A stretch of 36,058 nt of DNA from Clostridiales bacterium (GCA_029265975.1 JAJUGN010000017.1:1-36058), one strand, 5' to 3'. Positions 25,067 to 33,583 are shown, numbered from the stretch's first letter. Made by a program: numbers and translations. The notes: a model not told the origin generated them from the letters alone.

Positions 25067-25561
25067 CTAGTACCTGGCAAGAATGTCTTTTACCGCCGAA
25101 GGTGTGACCCTTTGGTGAACGTCGTCGTCCACCATGAAAACGGGCGCGAGCCCGCAGGCGCCGAGACAGCGGGTAATCTGAAAGGAAAACTTGTTGTCGG
25201 GGGTGTTTTCGCCGGCCTTTACGCCGAGCTCCTTTTCTATGGCCTCGACGATTTTTTCTCCGCCGCGCACATAGCATGCGGTTCCGAGGCAAATCTTAAT
25301 GGAGTGCTTTGCCTTTGGAGAAGTTGAAAAGAACGAATAAAAGCTGATAACCCCGGAAACAGTAGAGAGCGATAAATCCAGCTTTTTCGCTATGAACTTC
25401 TGAACTTCTGGAGGAAGGTAGCCGCAAATGTCCTGGGCCTCGTGCAGAACCTGGATCAGACAGCCGTCGCAGCCCCTGTATTTCTCGACGACCTCCGAAA
25501 TTTTGTCAAATACGGCCGATTCGCTCAGGCCGTAGGTCTCGGGCGGGGATTTTTCGCTCAT
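25067..25561 (-). CDS. hydC: NuoE-like 2Fe-2S subunit of bifurcating hydrogenase
   Basis: A 164-residue thioredoxin-like 2Fe-2S protein and first gene of the hydrogenase operon. Helical N-terminal motif YLPPEVQKFIAKKLDLSLS is followed by cluster ligands CLGTACYVRGG and CLGACGLAPV. The start at 25561 (MSEKSPPETY) is chosen because AAAAGGAG ends directly beside an earlier ATG at 25570, leaving no spacing for it, while 25561 has 9 bases. Gap to hydB is 13 bases. With hydB and hydA it would form the trimer that couples NADH plus reduced ferredoxin to H2. Confidence 0.95.
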   Translation of the reverse strand: MSEKSPPETYGLSESAVFDKISEVVEKYRGCDGCLIQVLHEAQDICGYLPPEVQKFIAKKLDLSLSTVSGVISFYSFFSTSPKAKHSIKICLGTACYVRGGEKIVEAIEKELGVKAGENTPDNKFSFQITRCLGACGLAPVFMVDDDVHQRVTPSAVKDILARY

Positions 25562-25627
25562 TTTCAACATCTCCTTTTATATCATGCGCATTGGTCCGCG
25601 CAAATACGATAAATAGCCACAAAAATA

Positions 25628-25656
25628 ATTATAAATCACCGGTTTGCTATTTTCAA
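25628..25656 (-). promoter_or_regulatory. hydCBA promoter
   Basis: On the minus strand TTGAAA, a 17-base spacer and TATAAT, about 67 bases before the hydC start. The remaining AT-rich gap 25657-25868 to the divergent phosphodiesterase gene shows no gene; no clear Rex or other operator could be assigned by eye. Confidence 0.75.
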
Positions 25657-25868
25657 CAGAAATAAATATTTTTTTATTGATAAAATTTTCTCTAAATATT
25701 CTGCAAAATTTAGATATTTTTTTACTTATTGCCTTTCGGAGATGCCTGCGAGTGTATTTTTCGATAAATTGGCATATAAAAACATCAAACCGGCCGGAGC
25801 TTTGCCCTGAGAGTCCGGCAAGCGACGGCTTGCATCAAAAACAGACATAATAAAAGCTTTTTGCATCC

Positions 25869-25897
25869 TTGCTTTTCCATATGTTTCAAAGTATAAT
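25869..25897 (+). promoter_or_regulatory. Promoter of the ymdB-yhaO-yhaN operon
   Basis: TTGCTT, a 17-base spacer and TATAAT at 25892-25897. It lies inside the upstream extension of the phosphodiesterase frame, which supports the downstream TTG start at 25926 and a leader of only about 20 bases. Confidence 0.65.
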
Positions 25898-25925
25898 GTA
25901 CTACGAGCGATCGGAGGTGGTTTTT

Positions 25926-26702
25926 TTGTCGGTCAACATACTGGCGGTGGGGGATATAGCGGGAAGGAGCGGCCTTGACATGCTGTCAAGAAGGCTCAGG
26001 AGCATAGTAAGGCTTGAAAACATCCGCTTTGTCGTTGTAAACGGCGAAAACGCCGCCGGAATAGGAATTACTTCCGCCCAGGCGCGGGAGATATTATCCG
26101 CGGGTGCCGACGTAATCACTCTTGGGAACCATACCTGGGGCAAGCAGGATATAAGCGAAACGCTCGATGAAAGCCGATATATACTGAGGCCCGCCAACTT
26201 TGCGCCGCAGGTCCCGGGAAGGGGGGCCGGGGTGTTCGAGACGAGCTTCGGAAGCGTCCTTGTAATCAACCTTATCGGACGCTGCGGCATGGATTTCGGT
26301 CCGGACAACCCCTTTTTTGAGGCCGACAGGATACTTAAGGGCAATCCGGCAAAATTTGTTCTGGTCGATTTTCACGCGGAGGCTACGAGCGAAAAGATAG
26401 CTCTCGCGAACTATCTCGACGGAAGGGTTTCCGCGCTGTGGGGAACCCACACCCATGTTCAGACCTCCGATGCCTGCGTCCTGCCGCGAGGCACCGGATA
26501 CATTACCGATCTCGGAATGACGGGACCGGTAAATTCGGTTATCGGCGTCAAGACGGAAATAAGCATATCTATGTTTCTCGGCAACCCGCCCAGGCGCTTC
26601 GAGGCCGCCGACGGAGAGGCAAAGCTTGAATGCGCCGTGTTCGAGCTTGACGAAGAAAGCGGAAAATGCTTAAGCGCAAGGGCGCTCAGGATTTTAGACT
26701 AG
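25926..26702 (+). CDS. ymdB: YmdB-family metallophosphoesterase
   Basis: A 258-residue TIGR00282-type phosphodiesterase. Bacillus YmdB hydrolyses 2',3'-cyclic nucleotides and affects biofilm and motility choice. Metal-binding motifs are ILAVGDIAGRSG, VNGENAAG, LGNHTWGKQ, DFHAEATSEK and WGTHTHVQT. The start is TTG at 25926, 8 bases after GGAGG at 25913-25917; the frame runs upstream through the promoter and is not used. It is usually beside rny in Bacillota, but here it leads a transcript into yhaO and yhaN. Confidence 0.92.
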   Translation: MSVNILAVGDIAGRSGLDMLSRRLRSIVRLENIRFVVVNGENAAGIGITSAQAREILSAGADVITLGNHTWGKQDISETLDESRYILRPANFAPQVPGRGAGVFETSFGSVLVINLIGRCGMDFGPDNPFFEADRILKGNPAKFVLVDFHAEATSEKIALANYLDGRVSALWGTHTHVQTSDACVLPRGTGYITDLGMTGPVNSVIGVKTEISISMFLGNPPRRFEAADGEAKLECAVFELDEESGKCLSARALRILD

Positions 26703-26735
26703 ATCTTTGCGGGAAATCCGCAAATGGGGGATTGG

Positions 26736-27836
26736 ATGTCTATAAAGATAATGCACGCCGCGGATTTTCACCTTGATTCTCCGTTCGACTCGCTCTCGGA
26801 TGAAAAAGCGAGGGAGCGAAGACGGGAGCAGCGCGAGCTTTTCATGTCGGCGGCGGAGCTTTGCGAAAAGGAAGGAGTGCAGGCGGTTCTTCTTTCCGGC
26901 GACCTGTTGGACAGCGAGCGCTCCGGCTTTGAGACGAGCGAGCTGCTCCTGGAGGTCTTGGGAAAGCTGAACGCTGAGGTTTTCATAGCGCCGGGGAACC
27001 ACGATTTCATCTCGCCGCTTTCCCCTTACTCGGCGCTGAGATTTTCGGAAAACGTACATATATTCAAATCTTCGGAGATCACGAAGTTCTCTTTTCCCGG
27101 GAAAGGCTTTACGGTATGGGGGGCCGGTTTCACGAACAGCACCTCGCCCGCGCTTTTGTCGGGGTTTAAGCCGGTGAGGGAAGAGGGCGTCAATCTGATG
27201 GTCATGCACGGCGACCTGAACATGCCTAAAAGCCCGTACAATCCCATTACCGAGGCGGAAATAGCGGCTTCAGGCATGGATTATATAGCGCTGGGCCATG
27301 TCCACAGCTTCAGCGGGATATGCCGGGCCGGCGACACCTTTTACGCTTACCCGGGCTGCCCGGAGGGGCGGGGCTTTGACGAAACGGGAGAAAAGGGAGT
27401 CATCATCGGAAATGTGGGGGAGGGCAAATGCGACTTGGGCTTCGTTCCGCTCGGCGGCCGAAGGTACGAAAAGCTTTGCGTTGATCTTACGGAAAAAAAA
27501 GACGCTGTTTCAGCTCTGCTTGAGGCGTTACCCAGAGACAGCGGCCGCGATATATATAAAATAATTTTTCAGGGCGAATACGACGGGGATCTGGATTTGG
27601 AACGCCTTCAGGAAGCGGTTTCGGACCGTTTTTACGCGGTGTCTTTCAGAGACAACACGCGCATTAAGCGGGATATTTGGGCGCAGGCGGGGGATGACAC
27701 TCTCAGGGGCATTTTTCTGCGCCTGCTGCGCCGGAAGTACGAAGCCGCGCAGACCGACGAGGAACGCTCGAAAATCGTCCTTGCTGTGCGGTACGGGCTG
27801 GCGGCACTCGAAAACGGGGAGGAGTACAGGACATGA
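26736..27836 (+). CDS. yhaO: SbcD/Mre11-like metallophosphoesterase, YhaO type
   Basis: A 366-residue calcineurin-fold nuclease. Active-site motifs in order are HAADFHLDSPF, LLSGDLLD, APGNHDFIS, MVMHGDLN and LGHVHSF. The start at 26736 follows GGGGGATT; an ATG at 26724 lies within that box. A TTTGCGG/CCGCAAA hairpin (26706-26724) sits just before the ribosome binding site. The stop overlaps the next start as ATGA, indicating tight coupling with the ATPase, as in Mre11-Rad50-like pairs that process DNA ends. Confidence 0.9.
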   Translation: MSIKIMHAADFHLDSPFDSLSDEKARERRREQRELFMSAAELCEKEGVQAVLLSGDLLDSERSGFETSELLLEVLGKLNAEVFIAPGNHDFISPLSPYSALRFSENVHIFKSSEITKFSFPGKGFTVWGAGFTNSTSPALLSGFKPVREEGVNLMVMHGDLNMPKSPYNPITEAEIAASGMDYIALGHVHSFSGICRAGDTFYAYPGCPEGRGFDETGEKGVIIGNVGEGKCDLGFVPLGGRRYEKLCVDLTEKKDAVSALLEALPRDSGRDIYKIIFQGEYDGDLDLERLQEAVSDRFYAVSFRDNTRIKRDIWAQAGDDTLRGIFLRLLRRKYEAAQTDEERSKIVLAVRYGLAALENGEEYRT

Positions 27837-30094
27837 TTATCAAAAGGCTTGCCGCATCCTTCGGCACGCTCCAAAACGAGGAACTGCGTCTTAAAGAGGG
27901 GCTTAACATAGTGGAGGCGCCGAACGAGGCGGGAAAATCCACCTGGTGCGCTTTCATACGCGCGATGCTGTACGGAATAGACACGGCGGACCGCGACAAA
28001 TCCGGCTATCTTTCAGCCAAGACTCTGTACCGGCCGTGGAGCGGGCAGCCCATGGAAGGCCGTATGGACGTAATTTTCCGCGGACGCAGCATAACGATTC
28101 AGCGCAGGCCTCAGGGCGCATACCCGATGCGAGACTTTTCGGCGGTTTATACCGGCACAAACGAAATCCTGCCGCTAATGACGGAAAAAATGGTGGGGGA
28201 GACTCTCGTCGGAGTATCCGAGCCGATTTTTGAGCGCTCGGCCTTCATTCGCCAGGCGGGGCTTGCCGTCAGCCAGACCGCGGAGCTTGAAAAGCGCATC
28301 TCGTCTTTGGTTTCCACCGGCGAAGAGAGCATTTCCTATTCCGAGGTGGACGCTCTTCTGCGCGACTGGCTCAGAAGAAGAAGATACAATCAGAAGGGGC
28401 TTCTTCCGGCGGTGGAGGCCGAGGTCCGGGCGGTTCGTGAAAAGCTTGAAAAAGTAGAAAGAATAAATGAAAAAATAGCCGGTTTAAGGCTTGAGAAAGA
28501 GCGTATGGAGCGCTTCCGGGACGATTTCGTCAAAGAGGAGGAGCTTATCGCAAGGCGCGAGAGGCAAAGCGCGAGAAAAGCCTACGATTCCGCCGTGGCT
28601 GAGCTGGAGGCGGCGCAGAAGGCCATGGATGAGGCGGTGGCGGAGCTTAATATAAGCGGCACTATCCCCACGCCCAGCGATATCGAGGCGATCCGCGCGG
28701 ATCTTGAGAAGCTCGCCGCCTGCGATGCGCTTTATGCCTCGGCGCTAGCAAGAAGCGAGCAGACGAAGAAAAACCTTGACGGAATAGCGGCGCTTAAAAG
28801 CCAATCCATATTCTCGCCGCTTACATATGAGGAGGCCGAAAACAGGGCGAACAGGGCCGCCGCGGCTTATGTCGACGCAGAGGAGCTGAAAAACGGGGCG
28901 AAGGCCTTCAGCATAAAAACGGTTGTCCTTCTCGGACTCGCCGTAATAATGGCCGGACTGGGGATATTGACCCAGCTAAGCTATTGGGCCTACGGCGCGG
29001 CGGCCGTGCTGGCGGCTCTTGGTATAGTGATCGGAATAAACAACAGCAGGGGCTTCAAGCAGGCGATAGCAAACGCCGAAAAACGTTCCGAGATATTGAA
29101 TGAGTACAAGGTGTCCTCGGTAGGCGAGATTTTGGCGCTTGCCAGGGAGTATAAGGAATTATGCATCAAGGAGGGCGCAGCCTCTGAGGCGTTTGCGACT
29201 GCCGACTGCGAGGTTTCGGCCGCGAAAGCCGCGCTTGACGAAGTGCGGTGCTCTCTGCTGCACAAGCTCAAAAGGCTCGACCCGTCCGCCGAGGACGTGT
29301 CGAGAGCGCCGGTCCTGGTAGCGAAAACCGAAAAGCTCCTCGATGTGCTCTCAATTTCCGAGGCGAGGCGCGACTCGGCGAAAAAGCTTGTAAACAGGCT
29401 CGCGCTCGGCGTCGACCCGAGAGAGCCCGCCGAAACGGAGGAGCTGCCGGAAGCCAGGTATAACCGCGGGGAGATTGCGGCGTCGATAAAATATGCGGAA
29501 AAGCAGCTTGCGGCGATAAACAGCGGGATTTCCATGGCTCAGGGCGAGCTGAAATCGCTCGGGGATCCTGTGGTGCTCAGGACAAGAGCGGCGGAGCTTG
29601 ACGAAAGGGTTCGCGAGCTCAGCAATCAGTACGATGCGATCTCGCTGGCGATAGATACTCTCTCGGAGGCCAACGCTGACATACAGAACCGTTTCGCGCC
29701 GAAGCTTTCAGAACGCGCGGGTGAAATACTTGCGGAAATCACGGGCGGAAGGTACGAGAAGGTTCTGCTGAACAAAAAGCTCTCCGCGCAGGCGGAAAGA
29801 CCGGGGGAGAGCGTGGGAAGGGATTTCCTGTATCTTTCAAAAGGCACCGTGGACCAGATTTATCTCTCCGTACGCCTTGCCATATGCGAGCTGGTGCTGC
29901 CTCAGCAGGAGCCCTGCCCGATAATCCTTGACGACGCTCTTGCAAACTTCGACGACGAGAGGATGAAGCTGGCCCTCGATTTCCTAAAGAAAACAGGTGA
30001 AACGAGGCAGGTCATACTCTTTACCTGTCACAGCAGGGAGGCCCAGTATTGCGACGGGGTAAGGGACGTGAATATTGTGAAACTGAGGGGATAG
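27833..30094 (+). CDS. yhaN: SMC/Rad50-like ATPase with membrane hairpin, YhaN type
   Basis: A 753-residue AAA-type ATPase. The N-terminal Walker A is APNEAGKST (residues 29-37). Two long coiled-coil arms (about 180-345 and 410-640) flank two adjacent hydrophobic helices near residues 358-404 (TVVLLGLAVIMAGLGILTQL and YGAAAVLAALGIVIGI). The C-terminus has the signature LSKGTVDQIYLSVRLAI and Walker B IILDDALANFD. The membrane hairpin at the tip of the coiled coil suggests tethering to the membrane. Such hydrophobic segments are known in YhaN-type proteins. Partner of the upstream nuclease. Confidence 0.9.
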   Translation: MIIKRLAASFGTLQNEELRLKEGLNIVEAPNEAGKSTWCAFIRAMLYGIDTADRDKSGYLSAKTLYRPWSGQPMEGRMDVIFRGRSITIQRRPQGAYPMRDFSAVYTGTNEILPLMTEKMVGETLVGVSEPIFERSAFIRQAGLAVSQTAELEKRISSLVSTGEESISYSEVDALLRDWLRRRRYNQKGLLPAVEAEVRAVREKLEKVERINEKIAGLRLEKERMERFRDDFVKEEELIARRERQSARKAYDSAVAELEAAQKAMDEAVAELNISGTIPTPSDIEAIRADLEKLAACDALYASALARSEQTKKNLDGIAALKSQSIFSPLTYEEAENRANRAAAAYVDAEELKNGAKAFSIKTVVLLGLAVIMAGLGILTQLSYWAYGAAAVLAALGIVIGINNSRGFKQAIANAEKRSEILNEYKVSSVGEILALAREYKELCIKEGAASEAFATADCEVSAAKAALDEVRCSLLHKLKRLDPSAEDVSRAPVLVAKTEKLLDVLSISEARRDSAKKLVNRLALGVDPREPAETEELPEARYNRGEIAASIKYAEKQLAAINSGISMAQGELKSLGDPVVLRTRAAELDERVRELSNQYDAISLAIDTLSEANADIQNRFAPKLSERAGEILAEITGGRYEKVLLNKKLSAQAERPGESVGRDFLYLSKGTVDQIYLSVRLAICELVLPQQEPCPIILDDALANFDDERMKLALDFLKKTGETRQVILFTCHSREAQYCDGVRDVNIVKLRG

Positions 30095-30112
30095 GCGGCC
30101 CGGCCTGTCCCC
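30087..30112 (+). terminator. Hairpin overlapping the yhaN stop
   Basis: GGGGATAGGC-GGCCCG-GCCTGTCCCC, 10 pairs with one G-T, followed by TTTGG. The stem includes the yhaN stop codon. The following stretch to 30243 holds no gene and only a small CGGCGG/CCGCCG hairpin near 30171-30186. Confidence 0.45.
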
Positions 30113-30243
30113 TTTGGCGGTTCCTTCGTGAATTCGGGCGTTATCAAGAGGCGCATGCCGCGTGCCTGGCCGGCGGATACCCGCCGAAGCTCTCGAAAAC
30201 GATTTTACCGCCGCAAAACTAAGGAACAAAGCCAACAAAATAC

Positions 30244-30272
30244 TTGCCGTAATTGATGTGAAATGCTATAAT
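30244..30272 (+). promoter_or_regulatory. ilvE operon promoter
   Basis: TTGCCG, a 17-base spacer and TATAAT preceded by TGC, a perfect extended -10, about 36 bases before the GTG start. Confidence 0.75.
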
Positions 30273-30307
30273 ATCAAAATATCAATTACAGAAAGAAGGC
30301 GTCCTTA

Positions 30308-31375
30308 GTGGGAAAAATACGATTTATTAAGACGGAAAGCCTGAAGGCCAAGCCGGATCAGAAAAAGCTTGGCTTCGGCCGCTACTTTACCGATTATATG
30401 TTCGTCATGAATTATGACGAAGGACAGGGCTGGCATGATCCGAGAATCGTACCCTACGGCCCTTTCCAGCTTGAGCCTTCGGCCATGGTCCTGCACTATG
30501 CGCAGGAGGTTTTTGAAGGGCTCAAGGCATACAGAACGGCAAACGGCGGCATTCAGCTTTTCCGTCCCACCGAAAACATCAAGAGAATGAACATCTCAAA
30601 CGAGAGGCTCGGCATGCCGGCGATAGATGAGGAGCTTTTCATGGAGGCTCTCCTGGAGCTTGTGCGCGTTGAGCAGGACTGGGTTCCGTCAGAGCCCGAC
30701 ACCTCGCTGTATATAAGACCGTTCATGTTCGCGACGGAGCCGCATGTCGGAGTGCATGCCTCCTCGAGCTATATTTTCGCCATAATACTGAGCCCGGTCG
30801 GCGCTTACTATCCGGAAGGGCTTAACCCGGTCAAGATATACGTCGAGAGCCGAGACGTCCGCGCCGTAAAAGGCGGCACCGGCTTTGCAAAAACCGGAGG
30901 AAACTACGCCGCTACGCTGCGCGCCGGTTTGGAGGCCGAAAAAGCGGGCTTCTCGCAGGTCCTGTGGCTGGACGGAATACACCGCAAATATATAGAAGAG
31001 GTCGGCAGCATGAACGTGCTGTTCAAAATAGGCGGCGAGGTCGTAACGCCCCCTCTCGGAGGTTCGATACTTGCCGGCATCACCCGCGACTCCTGCCTCA
31101 GGATACTCAGGCATTGGGGAGTTCCTGTTTCCGAAAGACTGATAACCATCGACGAGCTTTTTGAGGCGGCCGAGAACGGCAGCCTCGAGGAGGCCTTCGG
31201 CAGCGGCACGGCGGCGGTCATCTCTCCGATAGGAAAGATAGTCTACGGCGAAAAATCCGCGATAATAAGCGGCGGCGAAATAGGTCCGCTCGCGAAAAAA
31301 TTATACGACTACCTGACCGGAATCCAGTGGGGTAGAGTCGAGGATCCTTTTGGTTGGACGGTAAAGGTGGTCTAA
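30308..31375 (+). CDS. ilvE: Branched-chain amino acid aminotransferase
   Basis: A 355-residue class IV PLP enzyme that swaps amino groups between Leu, Ile or Val and 2-oxoglutarate. The catalytic Lys is in GFAKTGGNYAATL (Lys 195), the substrate and cofactor region is EEVGSMNVLFKIGG, and HYAQEVFEGLKAYR is family-typical. The start is GTG after AGAAAGAAGG, with its own extended -10 promoter. Length matches the larger BCAT type. PaaK and an ACT protein follow with 22 and 17 base gaps, which suggests an amino acid catabolic or volatile-acid pathway rather than synthesis alone. Confidence 0.95.
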   Translation: MGKIRFIKTESLKAKPDQKKLGFGRYFTDYMFVMNYDEGQGWHDPRIVPYGPFQLEPSAMVLHYAQEVFEGLKAYRTANGGIQLFRPTENIKRMNISNERLGMPAIDEELFMEALLELVRVEQDWVPSEPDTSLYIRPFMFATEPHVGVHASSSYIFAIILSPVGAYYPEGLNPVKIYVESRDVRAVKGGTGFAKTGGNYAATLRAGLEAEKAGFSQVLWLDGIHRKYIEEVGSMNVLFKIGGEVVTPPLGGSILAGITRDSCLRILRHWGVPVSERLITIDELFEAAENGSLEEAFGSGTAAVISPIGKIVYGEKSAIISGGEIGPLAKKLYDYLTGIQWGRVEDPFGWTVKVV

Positions 31376-31397
31376 AAGAAAGGAATTTATTAATTAC

Positions 31398-32711
31398 ATG
31401 TCTTACAATATATACAATCCGGAAGCGGAATGCATGCCCCGCGAAAAGCTGGCCGCTCTTCAGAGCGAAAGGCTTGTCTCCACGGTAAAACGTGTTTACG
31501 AGAAGGTTCCCGCATACAAAAAGAAGTTTGACGACGCCGGAGTGAAGCCCGAGGACATCAAGTCGGTAAAGGATCTCAGCAAGCTCCCCTTCACATACAA
31601 GCAGGATCTGAGGGACAATTACCCCTACGGACTTTTTGCCGTGCCCATGGACGAGATCGTTCGCATACACGCGTCCTCCGGCACAACCGGAAAGCAGACG
31701 GTCGTCGGCTATACCAGAAACGATCTCAAGATCTGGGGAGAGGTAATGGCGAGGACCATCGGCGCCGGCGGCGTCACAAGCAAGGACATAGGACATATCA
31801 GCTACGGCTATGGGCTTTTCACCGGCGGCCTCGGCGGTCACATAGGCTCCGAGACCATCGGCGCCGCAACGATTCCGGCATCGACCGGCAACACGGCGCG
31901 CCAGGTCACCATACTCCAGGATTTCAAGCCGACCTTCCTGCTCTGCACGCCTTCCTACGCGCTCACCATTGCCGAGTATATGGCGCAGCACGGGATAACA
32001 AAGGATAACCTGTGCCTAAAATACGGCTTCTTCGGCGCCGAACCGTGGACGCGCGGCATGCAGACGGAGATTGAAAACCGTCTCGGGATCGAATGCTTCG
32101 ACATATACGGCCTTTCGGAGATAATAGGGCCGGGAGTCGCTTACGAGTGCCAGGCGCATAACGGACTGCACGTTTCCGAGGACCACTTCATTCTCGAAAT
32201 AATCGATCCGAAAACCGGAGAGGTGCTGCCGGAAGGCGAAAAGGGCGAGCTGGTGTTCACCTGCATAACCAAGGAGGCGCTGCCATTAATCCGCTACCGT
32301 ACGCACGACGTCGGATATGTTATAAAAGAGCCCTGCGCCTGCGGGCGCACCTGCGTGCGCATAGGGAAGCTGCTCGGACGTTCGGACGATATGCTGATCA
32401 TCAGAGGCGTAAACGTCTTCCCGTCGCAGATCGAGGGCGTGCTGACTACGATAGACGAAATCGCCCCGCACTACCAGATAATAGTCGACCGCATAGACAA
32501 CAGGGATATGCTCACCGTCCTTGTCGAGATGACCGAGGAGAACTTCACCGACGAGGTCAGAAAAATCGAATCCATGGCGGCCAAGATAAAAAAGGAGATC
32601 GAAAACGTCCTCGGGATCTCCGTCAACGTCCGTCTTGTCGCTCCGCAGACCATCACGAGGTTTGAGGGCAAGGCCGTTCGGGTAGTGGACAACCGCAAGC
32701 TCCGCGATTAG
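31398..32711 (+). CDS. paaK: Phenylacetate-CoA ligase family enzyme
   Basis: A 437-residue adenylate-forming ligase that activates an aryl or related acid to its CoA ester. The AMP-binding P-loop is HASSGTTGKQ (91-100). YGFFGAEPWT, CFDIYGLSEIIGPGVAYEC, LIRYRTHDVG and the hinge GRSDDMLIIRGVNVFPSQIE are typical of PaaK. In anaerobes such enzymes pair with indolepyruvate or phenylpyruvate oxidoreductases, which are absent here. Being beside ilvE and a tandem ACT protein suggests use of 2-oxo acids from amino acids. Exact substrate unknown. Confidence 0.93.
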   Translation: MSYNIYNPEAECMPREKLAALQSERLVSTVKRVYEKVPAYKKKFDDAGVKPEDIKSVKDLSKLPFTYKQDLRDNYPYGLFAVPMDEIVRIHASSGTTGKQTVVGYTRNDLKIWGEVMARTIGAGGVTSKDIGHISYGYGLFTGGLGGHIGSETIGAATIPASTGNTARQVTILQDFKPTFLLCTPSYALTIAEYMAQHGITKDNLCLKYGFFGAEPWTRGMQTEIENRLGIECFDIYGLSEIIGPGVAYECQAHNGLHVSEDHFILEIIDPKTGEVLPEGEKGELVFTCITKEALPLIRYRTHDVGYVIKEPCACGRTCVRIGKLLGRSDDMLIIRGVNVFPSQIEGVLTTIDEIAPHYQIIVDRIDNRDMLTVLVEMTEENFTDEVRKIESMAAKIKKEIENVLGISVNVRLVAPQTITRFEGKAVRVVDNRKLRD

Positions 32712-32728
32712 GGAAAGGAAGTGTCTTT

Positions 32729-33163
32729 ATGACTATTAAGCAGCTTTCCATCTTTGTAGAAAACCGCGTAGGAGCGCTTCTTGACGTGACCTCAGTCCTG
32801 CGGGAAAACGGCATCGACATGCGCGCCTTTTCCGTGGCGGAAACCACCGACTTCGGCATAGTCAGGCTTATCGTCAACAAACCCGCGATAGCGAAGGAAA
32901 AGCTGAGGGCAGCCGGCCTTACCGTAAAGGAAACTCCGGTTATCGGAGTTCTGCTCGAGGATACGCCGGGCACCTTCCACAGCGTGCTGGAGGCTCTCTT
33001 CAAGGCGAACATTTCGATTGAGTACACATACGCCTTCGCCAAAAACTCCGGAAGCCACAAGGCTTACATGATGCTGAGAGTCGAGGACACGGACAGGGCA
33101 GCGAGAGCTCTTTCGGACGCGGGATTTAAGCTCCTGTCTCCCGGAGACGTTTACGAGGAATAG
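32729..33163 (+). CDS. Tandem ACT-domain protein
   Basis: A 144-residue protein of two ACT domains (IKQLSIFVENRVGALLDVTS, residues about 3-66; VIGVLLEDTPGTFHSVLEAL, about 70-135). No enzymatic domain is fused. Proteins of this size are known beside PaaK in anaerobes and are thought to sense amino acids. A GGGAAAGGAAG box and a 17-base gap tie it to paaK. A regulator of the ligase is an inference. Confidence 0.88.
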   Translation: MTIKQLSIFVENRVGALLDVTSVLRENGIDMRAFSVAETTDFGIVRLIVNKPAIAKEKLRAAGLTVKETPVIGVLLEDTPGTFHSVLEALFKANISIEYTYAFAKNSGSHKAYMMLRVEDTDRAARALSDAGFKLLSPGDVYEE

Positions 33164-33190
33164 CGGGAGCGTCATTAAAACAGGCAGTCC

Positions 33191-33230
33191 GGCGGATATG
33201 ATATCCCTTCTGTTAGATATCATATCCGCC
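33191..33230. repeat. 15-base-pair perfect inverted repeat
   Basis: GGCGGATATGATATC and GATATCATATCCGCC are exact complements around a 10-base loop. No T-run follows on the plus strand. It separates the ACT gene from the small membrane protein and could be a processing or termination hairpin or a dyad operator. Confidence 0.8.
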
Positions 33231-33267
33231 CCGGAACCTTGTTCTCACAAGTGCGAAAGGAAAAACA

Positions 33268-33540
33268 ATGAAAGCTTTGAAGACGCTCCTTTTCGGGATA
33301 GGACTTATCCTTGCCGCGGTATGGGTCGTTTTGTGCGTACTGCTGATTCCGCAGCCTGCCCTGCTCCTGATCGCGTGTTTGATTTTGGCCGCGGGAATCG
33401 TTTTTATCTTTATCGGTTTTTTGTCGAAAGAAAAGGACGACAAACCTGCCCGTATCGAAGAAACGTGCGACGTGCCCGGCGGCGCCGGGGAGAAGGACGA
33501 CAAACCCTCCGATATCGAGGAAACGGTGCATGAAGAATAA
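33268..33540 (+). CDS. Small two-helix membrane protein with repeated acidic tail
   Basis: A 90-residue protein. Two hydrophobic helices (LLFGIGLILAAVWVVLCVLL and LLIACLILAAGIVFIFIGFL) are followed by a charged tail holding EKDDKPARIEET and EKDDKPSDIEET, a 12-residue repeat also visible in the DNA. GCGAAAGGAAA precedes the ATG. No family is recognised. It lies between the ilvE-paaK-ACT run and the trp T-box. Confidence 0.7.
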   Translation: MKALKTLLFGIGLILAAVWVVLCVLLIPQPALLLIACLILAAGIVFIFIGFLSKEKDDKPARIEETCDVPGGAGEKDDKPSDIEETVHEE

Positions 33541-33548
33541 ATTTAGTC

Positions 33549-33577
33549 TTGACAAACAGGTTTTTGCGGTATATCAT
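33549..33577 (+). promoter_or_regulatory. trpBA promoter
   Basis: TTGACA, a 17-base spacer and TATCAT, placed 8 bases after the small membrane gene and directly before the T-box leader. Confidence 0.8.
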
Positions 33578-33583
33578 ACGGCT

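Noticed and set aside
21403-25080. Plus-strand open frames opposite the hydrogenase genes
   Set aside because: They are antisense shadows from high-GC codon structure; the minus-strand proteins have full sets of known motifs.
25869-25925. N-terminal extension of the YmdB-like protein from an upstream start
   Set aside because: The segment contains a promoter -10 and the ribosome binding site for the TTG at 25926, and the added residues do not belong to the family fold.
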